Assembly (NCBI RefSeq): GCF_902729435.1
Contig: NZ_CACVCG010000112.1
Location: 85,291-149,290, forward strand
Source of the DNA: Magnetospirillum sp. UT-4
GTDB taxonomy: Bacteria; Pseudomonadota; Alphaproteobacteria; Rhodospirillales; Magnetospirillaceae
DNA length: 64,000 nucleotides
Direction: 5' to 3'
In this document: positions 55,869 through 64,000 of the stretch, piece after piece
Layout: each line of letters opens with the position of its first letter
How positions within the stretch are numbered: the stretch's first letter is position 1
The notes under the pieces: generated by a model
Database searches by the model: none
Seen by the model: the letters and a program-made list of their open reading frames with translations, nothing else
What the model was told of the DNA's origin: nothing
Program-made: the position numbers and the translations under genes

Positions 55869-56405
55869 TCACAAGGCGAACTCCTGCGCTTGCCGTCGCA
55901 GAGACCAGCCGGCCGGATGGCGAAGGTCGATGCCGCGGAGGTCCGCCTCGGTTTCCATGTTGCTACGCCATTCCGACCAATTGGCGGCGAACCGGGCGGG
56001 CATGGCATCGTGGATCAGGGCGATGGCGCGCCGCCCATCCGGGCCGACCGGGGCGCCGTTCCGGAACCAGCGATACCCGGCGGATGGGTCCCGGCCCAGC
56101 GCCAGGGCAACCGCACGCAAGGTCACGTTGCCGCCCACCCGGCGCAGGCCGAGCAGGAAATCGCCGGCGGTCGGCGGATACAAAGTCGGGCTTTGCTCCG
56201 GATGCCGGCTCAGCCAGCGGACCAGGAGGGCGTGGCACGGCTCCGCCCACGACTCCGGCGCGAGCCGCGCCTGGAGAAACATCGCGCACCACTTGGCGGG
56301 GACGATCCCCAGCAGCCATGCCATGTCTGCGGCGGACAGTCCCAGCTGACTACGGAGAGCCTCGATGTCGCGGATGCGAACGGGCCGATGCAGGACAATC
56401 GTCAT
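55869..56405 (-). CDS. Unknown protein with HTH-like segments
   Basis: A 178-residue protein. Residues about 12-38 (IEALRSQLGLSAADMAWLLG) and about 90-115 (VTLRAVALALGRDPSAGYRWF) both look like helix-turn-helix units, suggesting DNA binding, but the family is not recognised. It lies 11 bases after the preceding gene and 82 before the AAA+ protease gene. Confidence 0.65.
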   Translation of the reverse strand: MTIVLHRPVRIRDIEALRSQLGLSAADMAWLLGIVPAKWCAMFLQARLAPESWAEPCHALLVRWLSRHPEQSPTLYPPTAGDFLLGLRRVGGNVTLRAVALALGRDPSAGYRWFRNGAPVGPDGRRAIALIHDAMPARFAANWSEWRSNMETEADLRGIDLRHPAGWSLRRQAQEFAL

Positions 56406-56416
56406 GAGCGCCTCCG

Positions 56417-57058
56417 TCAGGCCGCCAAGGTTGCGGCAGGGTGAGAATGCCCTTCGCTGCGGTCGCGGAGGTTCTGCCAGGCGATCTTGGCCTCCGCCAC
56501 AGTGATGGCCGGCAGGGGTGGGTTCCCGGAACGGCGGAAGGTGTAGGCGCGAAGGAAGGGGACCCCAAGTCCGGCGAAGGGCAACACCGTGACCCAGCCC
56601 ACCCCTTCCTCCAATTGAGCCAGGACGTGGCGGCCGTCGAGCACGCCGCATTCGAAGGCATGGCGGATTCCGTAGGGATTCCACGAAACCAGGTCCGCAC
56701 GCAGCGACGGGCGGGCTCCGGTGATCAAGGATTCGGGCTCCAGCCGCGCCGTCGGGCAGGTGGCCAGCGCCAGGACCCTGGCGTGAACCTTGAGGTGGCG
56801 ATGCTCCAGCGATTCGTACTGGCCCGGTTCATCGGCCAGGAGGATATCGAGAAGGGTCTCATCGAGAGCGGGACGCCATGCGACGGACACGTCATCGATC
56901 ACGATGTCATCGGACTGGATGCGGTCGGCCAGCAGCTCGGCATCGCAGTACGCCCGCGGAGTGCCGCCGAGTTGCTGATGGAGGATGCGGGGAAGATGCC
57001 TGTGGGGCGCCCGCATCACGGTGGTGGCGGTGGGGAGGGTGTCTTGGAGTGGGTACAT
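56417..57058 (-). CDS. Unknown protein, first gene of the AAA+ protease operon
   Basis: A 213-residue protein of no recognised family, starting MYPLQDTLPTATTVM at 57058; an in-frame start at 57094 is possible. It has no signal peptide or membrane helix. The middle is rich in acidic residues and His, and a beta-rich segment VGWVTVLPFAGLGVPFLRAY follows. The gene is divergent from the XRE regulator across an AT-rich 106-base region. Its place first in the operon suggests an adaptor or substrate of the protease, which is a guess. Confidence 0.6.
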   Translation of the reverse strand: MYPLQDTLPTATTVMRAPHRHLPRILHQQLGGTPRAYCDAELLADRIQSDDIVIDDVSVAWRPALDETLLDILLADEPGQYESLEHRHLKVHARVLALATCPTARLEPESLITGARPSLRADLVSWNPYGIRHAFECGVLDGRHVLAQLEEGVGWVTVLPFAGLGVPFLRAYTFRRSGNPPLPAITVAEAKIAWQNLRDRSEGHSHPAATLAA

Positions 57059-57085
57059 TGGGCGATCTCCGATAGCGTTGTGCTG

Positions 57086-57101
57086 GCCGACCACAATCGG
57101 C
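57086..57101. promoter_or_regulatory. Possible operator between divergent genes
   Basis: GCCGA-N6-TCGGC lies in the AT-rich gap between the AAA+ protease operon and the XRE regulator gene. It is a plausible XRE binding site controlling both directions. Inference from position and symmetry only. Confidence 0.45.
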
Positions 57102-57164
57102 TAACATCAATATATTCTATCAGCTTCACCTCAACGTCAATAAAAAAGAATGAGGTTGTGCCAA

Positions 57165-57410
57165 ATGCCTATAACACCGGCCCAGTCCCGCGCCGCTCGG
57201 GCGCTATTGGGTTTCTCTCAGCAAGAGTTGGCAGACCGCGCTAAGGTTGGGAAGCAGACCCTGGCCGATTTTGAGCGAGGTGCGAGGACCCCCTATCACC
57301 GAACTCTGCGTGATATCGAAGCGACCCTTGAAGATGCTGGCATAGAGTTCATCCCCGAGAACGGCGGCGGCGTCGGGGTCAGGTTCCGGGAGAGAAGGGT
57401 CGCCGATTGA
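57165..57410 (+). CDS. XRE-family helix-turn-helix regulator
   Basis: An 81-residue one-domain Cro/CI-type regulator. The HTH is in residues about 8-62, with LLGFSQQELADRAKVGKQTLADFERGARTP as helices 2-4, the standard XRE pattern. The C-terminal GIEFIPENGGGVGVRF is typical of small XRE regulators of mobile elements and toxin-antitoxin loci. Divergent orientation makes it the likely regulator of the AAA+ protease operon. Confidence 0.87.
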   Translation: MPITPAQSRAARALLGFSQQELADRAKVGKQTLADFERGARTPYHRTLRDIEATLEDAGIEFIPENGGGVGVRFRERRVAD

Positions 57411-57840
57411 TCGACCTGGGTTCCGGAGGGCACCGGTTCCCCCCAGGTTCGACAACATGAATTCGGTCCCAATCCGCGCGCATATGACGCGTTTGGGTGT
57501 CGTATCGGAGCAAGACGACACCACATCGGCACAACATCGCCCCGTCTTTACCCCTGTACTCCCGTCCTCCAACTCTGACTGAGGACGCAGGCGTTCTGGA
57601 ACGAGGCACGGTGGGGAGCCAATAACTTGGCGTGTCATAGAACGTTAGGCGGCTTTCACATGAAGCGGTCAAAAGGGCTTGTCCCTGCCACGCTCCCACG
57701 CCGGGTCCCGATCAGTGGCCAGGGCGTCGTCATTCAAGAAAACACCGCCAAAAAAATCGGGTCGTGCCGTCTTATGGTGACGATGATTACCGCGTATGAT
57801 CGCGGTGGTTCTGGATCGGCGCCCCCAAGGGGAAGGCAGC
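57411..57840. other. Intergenic region with motif shared with 60312
   Basis: No gene is supported in these 430 bases. Bases 57749-57771 (CAAAAAAATCGGGTCGTGCC GTC) nearly repeat 60312-60333. The motif ends 70 bases before the TPR-protease start, so it may be part of a promoter or regulator site. Confidence 0.5.
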
Positions 57841-59481
57841 ATGGCATTTACCAGGCAAACGATCGGCCAGATGGCCTTGACGCTCCTGCTGGGAGCTGGC
57901 CTTCTCGCGCCCGCCCTGTCGGCGGCTCAAGATCCGAAACCTTCGATCGAGCTTGCCCGCGGACTGATCGACGCCGAACGGTTCGAGCAGGCGGTCGATG
58001 TCCTGAAGAGGCTGGACGGCTCCGTGCCGGAGGACCGGATCGCCCTGCTGATGGGCCGCATTTACCTGTCCCTAGGCAAGCCTGCCAAGGCTACTGAATT
58101 CTTCGAGCAGGTCTCTTTCGCCTCTCTGGACGATGGGGAGGCCCAGCTAGGGCTGGCCGAAGCGAACCTCGCCCTCGGCAAGCTGACCAAGGCCCGCTCC
58201 GAAGCGTCGATGGCCCTCAAGGCCGATCCCGACCTCGTGGCCGCCCACCTGGTGCTCGCCCGAGTGGACCAGCGACTGGGCAAGGCCGGCGAGGCCATGG
58301 CCCGTCTTCGTCGCCTGCAGCGGGACCGCCCCGATTCCGAGGATGTGGCGATCATCCTTGGCCGCTACGTCGCCCAGCAGGAAGGCCCGGCGGCTGCCGT
58401 AAGCGAGCTGGAGGGCTTCCTCGGTCGCTATCCGGCCTCCGCCATGGCCCACGACCATCTCGGCCAGTTCCTGTGGTCGGCCGGCAGGACGGCCGAGGCT
58501 GTCGAGGCGAGGACACTTGCTGCTCAACTCTATTCCGAACGCGGACAGACCGGGCGTGCCGATGCCATGGCCGCCTGGCTGAAGGCGGTCAATCCCGCCG
58601 GCAGACTCAAGGCCCAGCCCACCAAAGCACCCACGCCCGAGCTTGACGGAAGGGCGGAGCCCGACGCGCCCGCCCCCAAGCCGGATGCGGCCCCGAAGGC
58701 CAAGGAGCCGAAGCCCGAGCCTCCGCCGCCGCAGGCCCAGCCCCGTCCTCCCGTCGAGGCCGCCCCGCTTCCCCCACCGCCTGCCCGCAAGGTGGTGCAG
58801 GCCGCCGTCCTGCCCAGGCCGGAACCCCTGCCGTTTGAGCCAGGCACCCCGATCATGACCGGCAGCGGAATCGTGCTGGAGGGCGGGCGGCAGATCGTCA
58901 CGAACCGGCACGTGATCGAGGGAACGCGGGAGATCGCCGTCCGCAACGGCACCGGGCACGTCCGCACTGCTCGGGTGGTCAAGGTCTCGCAGGAGGACGA
59001 CCTCGCCCTGCTGGAGATGGACAGGCCGTTCCCGGACGGCGCCGCCCTGCCGCTGTCCGACATCGTGGAACCCGCCCCGGGGCGTGCGGCCATCGTCATG
59101 GGCTACCCGCTGATCGGCATCCTCGGCGACGAGCAGCCCGCCCTGACCGAAGGCATCGTCGCCAAGACGGCCGGCCTCGCCAACGACCCGACGATGTTCC
59201 AACTCACCGCAAAGCTGAACAAGGGCAACTCGGGCGGCCCCGTGTTCGACCGCCGCGGCCGCCTCATCGGCGTTGCCGTCGGCAAGATGGACACCGCCGA
59301 GATCATGAAGAAGTCCGGGACGCTCCCCGAGGACATGAACTTCGGCATCAAGGCAGGCCGGGTTGTCCGCTTCCTCGGCAAGCCGATTGCCTCCGAAAAG
59401 GCCGCCGCCCCCGAGATGAGCCTGGAGGACCTGTATCAGCAGATGCTTCCCCGTGCCGTCCTGATCGCGGCACGGAAGTGA
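57841..59481 (+). CDS. Exported TPR - trypsin-like serine protease
   Basis: A 546-residue protein with an N-terminal signal peptide (cut near residue 28). Residues 35-255 are about six TPR-like helical pairs, 255-335 a Pro/Ala-rich linker, and 335-530 a trypsin/S1C-fold protease with the triad His357 (TNRHVIEG), Asp387 (EDDLALLEMD) and Ser464 (GNSGGP). There is no PDZ domain. It should act in the periplasm. The next four genes follow in the same direction, so it probably begins an operon. Confidence 0.85.
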   Translation: MAFTRQTIGQMALTLLLGAGLLAPALSAAQDPKPSIELARGLIDAERFEQAVDVLKRLDGSVPEDRIALLMGRIYLSLGKPAKATEFFEQVSFASLDDGEAQLGLAEANLALGKLTKARSEASMALKADPDLVAAHLVLARVDQRLGKAGEAMARLRRLQRDRPDSEDVAIILGRYVAQQEGPAAAVSELEGFLGRYPASAMAHDHLGQFLWSAGRTAEAVEARTLAAQLYSERGQTGRADAMAAWLKAVNPAGRLKAQPTKAPTPELDGRAEPDAPAPKPDAAPKAKEPKPEPPPPQAQPRPPVEAAPLPPPPARKVVQAAVLPRPEPLPFEPGTPIMTGSGIVLEGGRQIVTNRHVIEGTREIAVRNGTGHVRTARVVKVSQEDDLALLEMDRPFPDGAALPLSDIVEPAPGRAAIVMGYPLIGILGDEQPALTEGIVAKTAGLANDPTMFQLTAKLNKGNSGGPVFDRRGRLIGVAVGKMDTAEIMKKSGTLPEDMNFGIKAGRVVRFLGKPIASEKAAAPEMSLEDLYQQMLPRAVLIAARK

Positions 59482-59489
59482 GGAGTGCG

Positions 59490-60302
59490 ATGAGGAAGGC
59501 CGCCGCCGCCCTGTGCCTGTTCCTGCTTCCCGCCACGGCCAATGCAGAGTGGGTGCGGGCCACCGGCACCTATCTGTTCCCGCCGATCATGCCCGAGGCG
59601 GAGGCTTGCCAGAACGCCGAGGAGCGGGCCCGTGCCGACGCCATCCGCCAGGTGACCGGCGAGACCTTCTCGGCGGAGGATACGCTCCGATGCACCGAGC
59701 AGGGGGACGTGGCCGAGTGCGCCCGCAACTCGGCCCTGTGGTCGACGGTGGACGGCTATATCAGGGACATCAGGGGACGGACGTCGCAGTCGGTGGCCAA
59801 CGTCGCCGGCCACCGCGAATGCATCGTCTCCTTCGAGGCTGACGTCCAGGTGGCCAAAGGCCGCCCTGATCCCGGCTTCGACGTAGGTGTCGGCATCAAC
59901 CAACCGGTCTTTCGCGACGGGGAGAAGCTGTCGGTCACGCTATCGCCTTCGCAGAAGATGGCGGTACAGGTCTTCCAGTGGCTGCCGTACCAGCGTGACG
60001 ACGGCGGCGTCTCCCGCATCTTCCCCAACACCTTCGACCAGGTGAGCGTCATCGAGCGGACCGTCACCGTGCCGACCGAGGCCGGCTCCAAGCGGTACGA
60101 CATGCAGGTGACTTTTCCCGATGGGATGCCGCCGGGCCGCAAGATGGTGGATGAATACCTCATCGTCATCGCCACCAAGAAGCCGATCCCGTTCCGCGAC
60201 GCCTATTCGCTGGACGACTTCCGTCGCCTCCTCGCCGAGATCCCGCGCGACGAGAGCCGGATCGTCCGCAAGGCTTACAACATCGTTCGGGGCAACAGAT
60301 GA
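59490..60302 (+). CDS. Exported protein with FlgT-like N-part and DUF4384-like C-part
   Basis: A 270-residue protein with signal peptide (MRKAAAALCLFLLPATANA). The first half (about 20-125) resembles the alpha/beta N-domain of FlgT-like outer-membrane assembly proteins; both assignments rest on pattern and family memory. The second half (about 135-250) matches DUF4384 (VFRDGEKLSVTLSPSQKMAVQVF, then RIFPNTFD), a domain often linked to caspase-like proteins. Starts eight bases after the protease stop. Confidence 0.65.
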   Translation: MRKAAAALCLFLLPATANAEWVRATGTYLFPPIMPEAEACQNAEERARADAIRQVTGETFSAEDTLRCTEQGDVAECARNSALWSTVDGYIRDIRGRTSQSVANVAGHRECIVSFEADVQVAKGRPDPGFDVGVGINQPVFRDGEKLSVTLSPSQKMAVQVFQWLPYQRDDGGVSRIFPNTFDQVSVIERTVTVPTEAGSKRYDMQVTFPDGMPPGRKMVDEYLIVIATKKPIPFRDAYSLDDFRRLLAEIPRDESRIVRKAYNIVRGNR

Positions 60303-60311
60303 TTCTTTGGT

Positions 60312-60333
60312 CAAAAAATCGGGGCCTGCCGTC
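60312..60333 (+). promoter_or_regulatory. Motif shared with 57749-57771
   Basis: CAAAAAATCGGGGCCTGCCG TC matches the segment 70 bases before the TPR-protease gene except for one deleted base and two changes. Here it ends 61 bases before the lipoprotein ATG at 60395. A common regulator or promoter element is likely but unproven. Confidence 0.45.
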
Positions 60334-60394
60334 AAAAGGGGTAACCCGCCGCGGCGAATGAACGTCGCGGTGGGGATGCCAAGGGGGAACGGCG

Positions 60395-61648
60395 ATGTCG
60401 GCAACGTGCAGGAAGATCGGAAGGTTGGCCCTGGCGGGCGTTCCCGCAGCCCTGCTTGCCGCCTGCGCCTCGCCGACCTTCGTCGACCGCGGGGCCGGGA
60501 AGGCAGAAAGGGCGTTGGACTTCAACGTGGTTTCCTTCGAGGTCAAGGACACGTATCGCTCATCGCCGCCTGACTGCATCGCGGTCCTGCCGCTGAAGGT
60601 CAGGACCCCCGCCGATCCGCAGGCCAAGCCCGAGGACGCCGCCAAGGTCCGGATGTCGCTCTACGCCCACCTGGCGACACAGTCGAAGCGGGGCATCCGT
60701 CCCGAACGGATCGACCGCGTCATGGCAGAGGTCGGCGCCGACCGCAAGGCCCTCGGCGAGCGCCTGAAGTGCTCTGCCGCCATCGAGGGCGAGGTCACCG
60801 AGTACGGCAACACCTTCCTCGGCATCTATTCGAGCGTGACCGTGGGTGCCGACCTGAAGCTGGTCCGCCTCGCCGATGGTGCCGTCCTCTGGGAAGGCCG
60901 CCATGTTGCCGCGAACAGGGACGGCAGCGTCCCCCTCGATCCTGTCGGCATCGCCATGGGCGTCTTCGGTGCCGTGGACAACATCCGCGACGAGCAGGTG
61001 CTAAGGGTCACCGACGATCTCGCCCGCCGGCTGGTTTCCACCATCCCCGACGACAAGGTGGCCGCCCTCGACGATCCCGCCGACGAACCGCCCGCCAAGG
61101 TCGCTGCGGCGAAGGGCGAGAGCCTGCCCGAAGGCGAGCGGCTTTTCCGCTCCGGCGACCATGCGGGAGCCTTGGCGGCAGCCGAGAAGGCTATTGCCGC
61201 CAATCCGGACGACCGTGACGCCTGGCTGCTCAAGGGCCTGGTGCTGATGCTGGACCGCGAGTACGAGAAGGCCGAACCGGCCATCCTGAAAGCTGCCGCC
61301 CTTGATCGCCGCGATGTTCGTTCCCTCAACGCCCTCGGTGTCCTCAACACCGAACGGGGCGCTCCCGACCGTGCCTTGGCGGCCTACCGGATGGCGATCG
61401 ACGCGGACCGTGGCAATGGCTTCGCCTGGTACAACACCGCCGTTCTCCATTTCAACGCCGGGGAGCCGCAGGAGGCCGCCGACGCCTTCCACGGGGCGGC
61501 GCTGGCCTACCTGAAGGCCGGCGACTTCGCCAAGGTCGAGCGTGCCCTAGGCGATCTCCGCGAGCTTTCGGCCGCCGGCATCCCTGTCGGCCCCAAGGTC
61601 GAATCCATCCAGACAGCCCTTTCCGATCTCTCCAGGAGGAACCCATGA
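60395..61648 (+). CDS. GNA1162/DUF799-like lipoprotein with TPR domain
   Basis: A 417-residue lipoprotein (lipobox LLAAC, Cys24). The first part (about 45-225) resembles the GNA1162/DUF799 family, alpha/beta proteins related to CsgG and FlgO outer-membrane factors: CIAVLPLKVRTP, LGERLKCSAAIEGEVTEYG. The second part (about 240-390) has three or four TPR units (ALAAAEKAIAANPDD, LNALGVLNTERGAPDRALAA). Stop overlaps the next start (ATGA). Confidence 0.72.
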   Translation: MSATCRKIGRLALAGVPAALLAACASPTFVDRGAGKAERALDFNVVSFEVKDTYRSSPPDCIAVLPLKVRTPADPQAKPEDAAKVRMSLYAHLATQSKRGIRPERIDRVMAEVGADRKALGERLKCSAAIEGEVTEYGNTFLGIYSSVTVGADLKLVRLADGAVLWEGRHVAANRDGSVPLDPVGIAMGVFGAVDNIRDEQVLRVTDDLARRLVSTIPDDKVAALDDPADEPPAKVAAAKGESLPEGERLFRSGDHAGALAAAEKAIAANPDDRDAWLLKGLVLMLDREYEKAEPAILKAAALDRRDVRSLNALGVLNTERGAPDRALAAYRMAIDADRGNGFAWYNTAVLHFNAGEPQEAADAFHGAALAYLKAGDFAKVERALGDLRELSAAGIPVGPKVESIQTALSDLSRRNP

Positions 61649-62289
61649 TCCGCCAGATTCTCTTCGCCGCCCTCGGTGCGGTGGCCCTCGCGGCCTGTGC
61701 CTCGCCCGACCCGGGTTCCCCGGCTTGGACGGCCCAGCAGGCCGCCAAGAAGGAGGAGGCCCGTGCCGACGCCGTGAAGGCTTCGGTGTCGGAGATTCCG
61801 TCCTGGTACGCCGTGCCGCCTAACGACGAGTTCTCGATCTACGCCCCGGGCACCGCCACTTCGACCGATCTCCAGTTCGCCCTCGACAAGGCGGTCCTGG
61901 CGGCCAAGCGGTCGCTGGCCGACCGGGTGAACAGCAGGCTTTCCTCGAAGATGAAGGAGTTCATCTCGGAAAGCGGCGCCAGCGAGAATGCCCAGGTGCT
62001 GACCGAGAGCGAGCGGGTGACCAGCAACCTCATCACCGAGGTCAACCTCACCGGCTACGCGGTGACCGAACGGAAGATGATCCCGTCCGGCGGCCAGTAT
62101 CGGGCCTATGTGCTGGTCCAGTATCCGCTGGGCAGCGCCAATCGACTGCTGGTAGAGCAGGTGAAGAAGAACGATCTGCTTCAGGGAAAGCTTCGCGCCT
62201 CCAAGGCGTTCCAGGAGCTGGAGAAGGACATTCGCGAGGCCCGCGGCGGCGGGAACTCGGCCAAGTCTGAAACGCCCAAGGCTGAATAA
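61645..62289 (+). CDS. LPP20-like lipoprotein
   Basis: A 214-residue lipoprotein (lipobox LAAC, Cys18). The SWYAVPPND start and the long helix with ALDKAVLAAKRSLADRVNSR are typical of LPP20/FlgP-family proteins, which form outer-membrane rings around flagella or other machines. The end is Lys/Glu-rich. Translationally coupled to the GNA1162-like gene. Confidence 0.75.
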   Translation: MIRQILFAALGAVALAACASPDPGSPAWTAQQAAKKEEARADAVKASVSEIPSWYAVPPNDEFSIYAPGTATSTDLQFALDKAVLAAKRSLADRVNSRLSSKMKEFISESGASENAQVLTESERVTSNLITEVNLTGYAVTERKMIPSGGQYRAYVLVQYPLGSANRLLVEQVKKNDLLQGKLRASKAFQELEKDIREARGGGNSAKSETPKAE

Positions 62290-62313
62290 GTCGTAGCCAG
62301 AGAAGGTTATGCC

Positions 62314-64000
62314 ATGCGGAAGCTCATGACCACAGGCTTGTTAGCCGCCGGTTTGCTGATCGGGCAGGTGTCTGCTTCGACCGCAGGCCCTTTCGAGGAT
62401 GGGGTGCAGGCACACAACCGCGGTGACTTCGCTTTGGCATTAACCCTATTCCGCAGCGCCTCCGAAGTTGGACACGTCGATGCCCAGCTTTACCTCGCGG
62501 ACATGTATGAATCGGGCCGGGGCGTCACGCAGGACTTCGCGGCGGCAATGCGTTGGTACCGCATCTCTGCCGACCAGGGAGATCACCGCGCACAACTAAA
62601 CCTCGGGGTTATGTATGAGAGAGGCCGTGGCGTGCCCCAGGATTTAACGGAGGCCGTCCGATGGTACCGTAAGGCCGCTGCGGATAAAGGAGAGGTTGGC
62701 GCTGCCGCACAGAGCAACCTGGGAGACGTTTACGCGACGAAGCAGGATTGGCCAGAGGCTGCCAAATGGTACCGCATGGCGGCCGACCAGGGGCACGCCT
62801 GGGCACAGTTCAACCTTGGCCTCAGTTACCATAGAGGCCAGGGTGTCGCCCAAAATTATTCGGAGGCTGCCAAATGGTACCGCATGGCGGCCGACCAGGG
62901 GCACGCCAGGGCACAGTTCAACCTTGGCCTCAGTTACCACAGAGGCCAGGGTGTCGCTCAAAATTATTCGGAGGCGGTCAAATGGTGCCGCATGGCGGCC
63001 GACCAGGGGCACGCCACGGCCCAGTTCAACCTTGGCCTCAGTTACCATAGAGGCCAGGGTGTCGCCCAAAATTATTCGGAGGCGGCCAAATGGTACCGCA
63101 TGGCGGCCGACCAGGGAGACGCCCACGCACAGTTCAATCTTGGTCTCATGTATTGGGAAGGCCTGGGTGTCCCGAAGGATTATGTTGCAGCATATAATTG
63201 GCTCATCCTCGCATCGACAGCGGAGAACGATGGTGCCGGAAAGCTCACGCAGGCACGCGACAAGCTTGCAAGTAAATTGTCCGGGGCCCAGATCGCTAGC
63301 GCACAGCAAATGGCACGCGAGTGGAGGCCAAAAGCAGAAGATTCTGGCATTACAGAGCCATCACAAGATAATGGGCACGCCGCTCCCGTCCCAGCCGAGC
63401 CGAGGGGCGGCCTGCTTGATGACATTCGCAATGCATACCCAGTCTACGGAGATCTTTCTGACAGCGAACTCGCAGAGGGCCTTTATCGAAGATTCTATGC
63501 GACGAAGATGTCGCGGGCTGACTTCGATAGAAAAGTCGGCCTTGCGCAGACGCGCGCCCCCGAGCCTTTTGTAACAAGAATACAAGTTCCCACCTCGCTC
63601 CGTACCGAAACCGCCTCCGTGGAAGTCACTGGCAAAGTGACACGGGGCGGACGCATTGTTTCGCTGACCGTCGACGGCAGTTCTGCGCCGTTCAAAGCAG
63701 ATGGCAGGTTTTCCTTCAAGCGCGCCGTACCAATTGGCGAAACTGTTATCCGGCTCGTGGCGACCGATGAATGGGGTCAAACGGCCGCAGCCACCGTAAC
63801 GGTCACCCGTACAACGCCCACGACGACCACAACATCGTTCGCGGCGCTCGACCCCGGGCGCGCCAAGGCCAAGCAGCGCGCCAATGCGGTCGCCCTGATC
63901 ATCGGCGTCGACGGCTATCAAAGCATCCCCCGAGCCGAGTTCGCCGAAAACGATGCACGCCGCTTTTACGACTACGCCACCAACGCGCTAGCCCGTCCTA
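62314..64000 (+). CDS. Sel1-repeat protein with caspase-like domain (partial, runs off window)
   Basis: The window ends inside this gene; 562 residues are visible. A signal peptide (cut near residue 24) is followed by seven or eight 36-residue Sel1 repeats (about 30-300), a low-complexity linker, and a beta-sandwich-like domain (about 430-500). At about residue 522 a caspase-like (C14) domain begins, ANAVALIIGVDGYQSIPRAE, with the family's first strand and following Asp/Asn region. The catalytic His and Cys lie beyond the window, so activity is not known. Likely exported and last in the run that starts with the TPR-protease. Confidence 0.78.
   Translation, partial: MRKLMTTGLLAAGLLIGQVSASTAGPFEDGVQAHNRGDFALALTLFRSASEVGHVDAQLYLADMYESGRGVTQDFAAAMRWYRISADQGDHRAQLNLGVMYERGRGVPQDLTEAVRWYRKAAADKGEVGAAAQSNLGDVYATKQDWPEAAKWYRMAADQGHAWAQFNLGLSYHRGQGVAQNYSEAAKWYRMAADQGHARAQFNLGLSYHRGQGVAQNYSEAVKWCRMAADQGHATAQFNLGLSYHRGQGVAQNYSEAAKWYRMAADQGDAHAQFNLGLMYWEGLGVPKDYVAAYNWLILASTAENDGAGKLTQARDKLASKLSGAQIASAQQMAREWRPKAEDSGITEPSQDNGHAAPVPAEPRGGLLDDIRNAYPVYGDLSDSELAEGLYRRFYATKMSRADFDRKVGLAQTRAPEPFVTRIQVPTSLRTETASVEVTGKVTRGGRIVSLTVDGSSAPFKADGRFSFKRAVPIGETVIRLVATDEWGQTAAATVTVTRTTPTTTTTSFAALDPGRAKAKQRANAVALIIGVDGYQSIPRAEFAENDARRFYDYATNALARP
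62755..63186 (+). repeat. Tandem 108-base repeat within the Sel1 gene
   Basis: Four units start at 62755, 62863, 62971 and 63079, each exactly 108 bases (36 codons). The first three are nearly identical in DNA (for example GCCAAATGGTACCGCATGGC); the fourth has diverged after its first third. The high DNA identity shows recent expansion, and the unit number may vary between strains. Confidence 0.9.

Noticed and set aside
57204..57638. 144-codon minus-strand open frame over the XRE gene
   Set aside because: It is antisense to the XRE gene, which has a clear HTH; no family match.
62755..63186. 108-base direct repeats as CRISPR
   Set aside because: The repeats are contiguous, in frame and encode Sel1 units; there are no spacers.

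Overview
The window looks like chromosome of a GC-rich alphaproteobacterium of the Rhodospirillales, most like the Magnetospirillum/Phaeospirillum group. This is inferred from protein families and gene order: a form II RuBisCO next to phosphoribulokinase, the zeta-type F1-ATPase inhibitor, a FlaF-type flagellin regulator, HdaA, and many c-di-GMP and chemosensory genes. No magnetosome gene, rRNA, prophage or CRISPR array is seen.

Bases 1-8500 are mostly core genes: fabI and aroC, a flagellin with flaF, purC-purS, an MCP with a C-terminal PilZ domain, a TANGO2-like protein and the ATPase zeta subunit. An AbiE-type toxin-antitoxin pair (8.5-10.5 kb) sits between core genes and is preceded by two long perfect palindromes. 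Then come purB, an LdtR-like MarR regulator, a ParA-like ATPase with a C-terminal membrane helix, a mazE antitoxin whose mazF partner has been deleted to a 65-base scar, an SRAP protein, tlyA, a deacetylase, gor, a radical SAM gene, DedA and purEK.

The Calvin-cycle pair cbbM-cbbP (22.4-24.8 kb) ends in a strong terminator. Next are purM-purN, divergent from a conserved run of DUF2066, CDP-alcohol phosphatidyltransferase, PerM-type permease and hdaA. These are followed by sixA-like, ppk-ppx (polyphosphate), two RTX proteins, paired cysteine-cluster proteins, rnd and aspS.

Bases 42.5-50.8 kb are accessory. They hold two lipoproteins, a GGDEF pseudogene, and two large adjacent sensory fusions on the minus strand. 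One joins a metallo-beta-lactamase fold, two cNMP-binding-like domains and hemerythrin. The other joins a cytoplasmic substrate-binding domain, PAS, GGDEF, EAL and BLUF. Repeat fragments and a transposase scar surround them. A leucine-rich leader peptide precedes leuA.

A tRNA-Ser(GCU) at 53.5 kb marks the edge of a probable genomic island running to the window end. The island has two modules. The first is a divergent XRE regulator with two unknown proteins and a soluble FtsH-like AAA+ metalloprotease. The second is a run of exported proteins: a TPR-trypsin protease, a DUF4384-like protein, two lipoproteins and a Sel1-repeat protein that enters a caspase-like domain as the window ends. These two modules and the two sensory fusions are the best candidates for undescribed biology.
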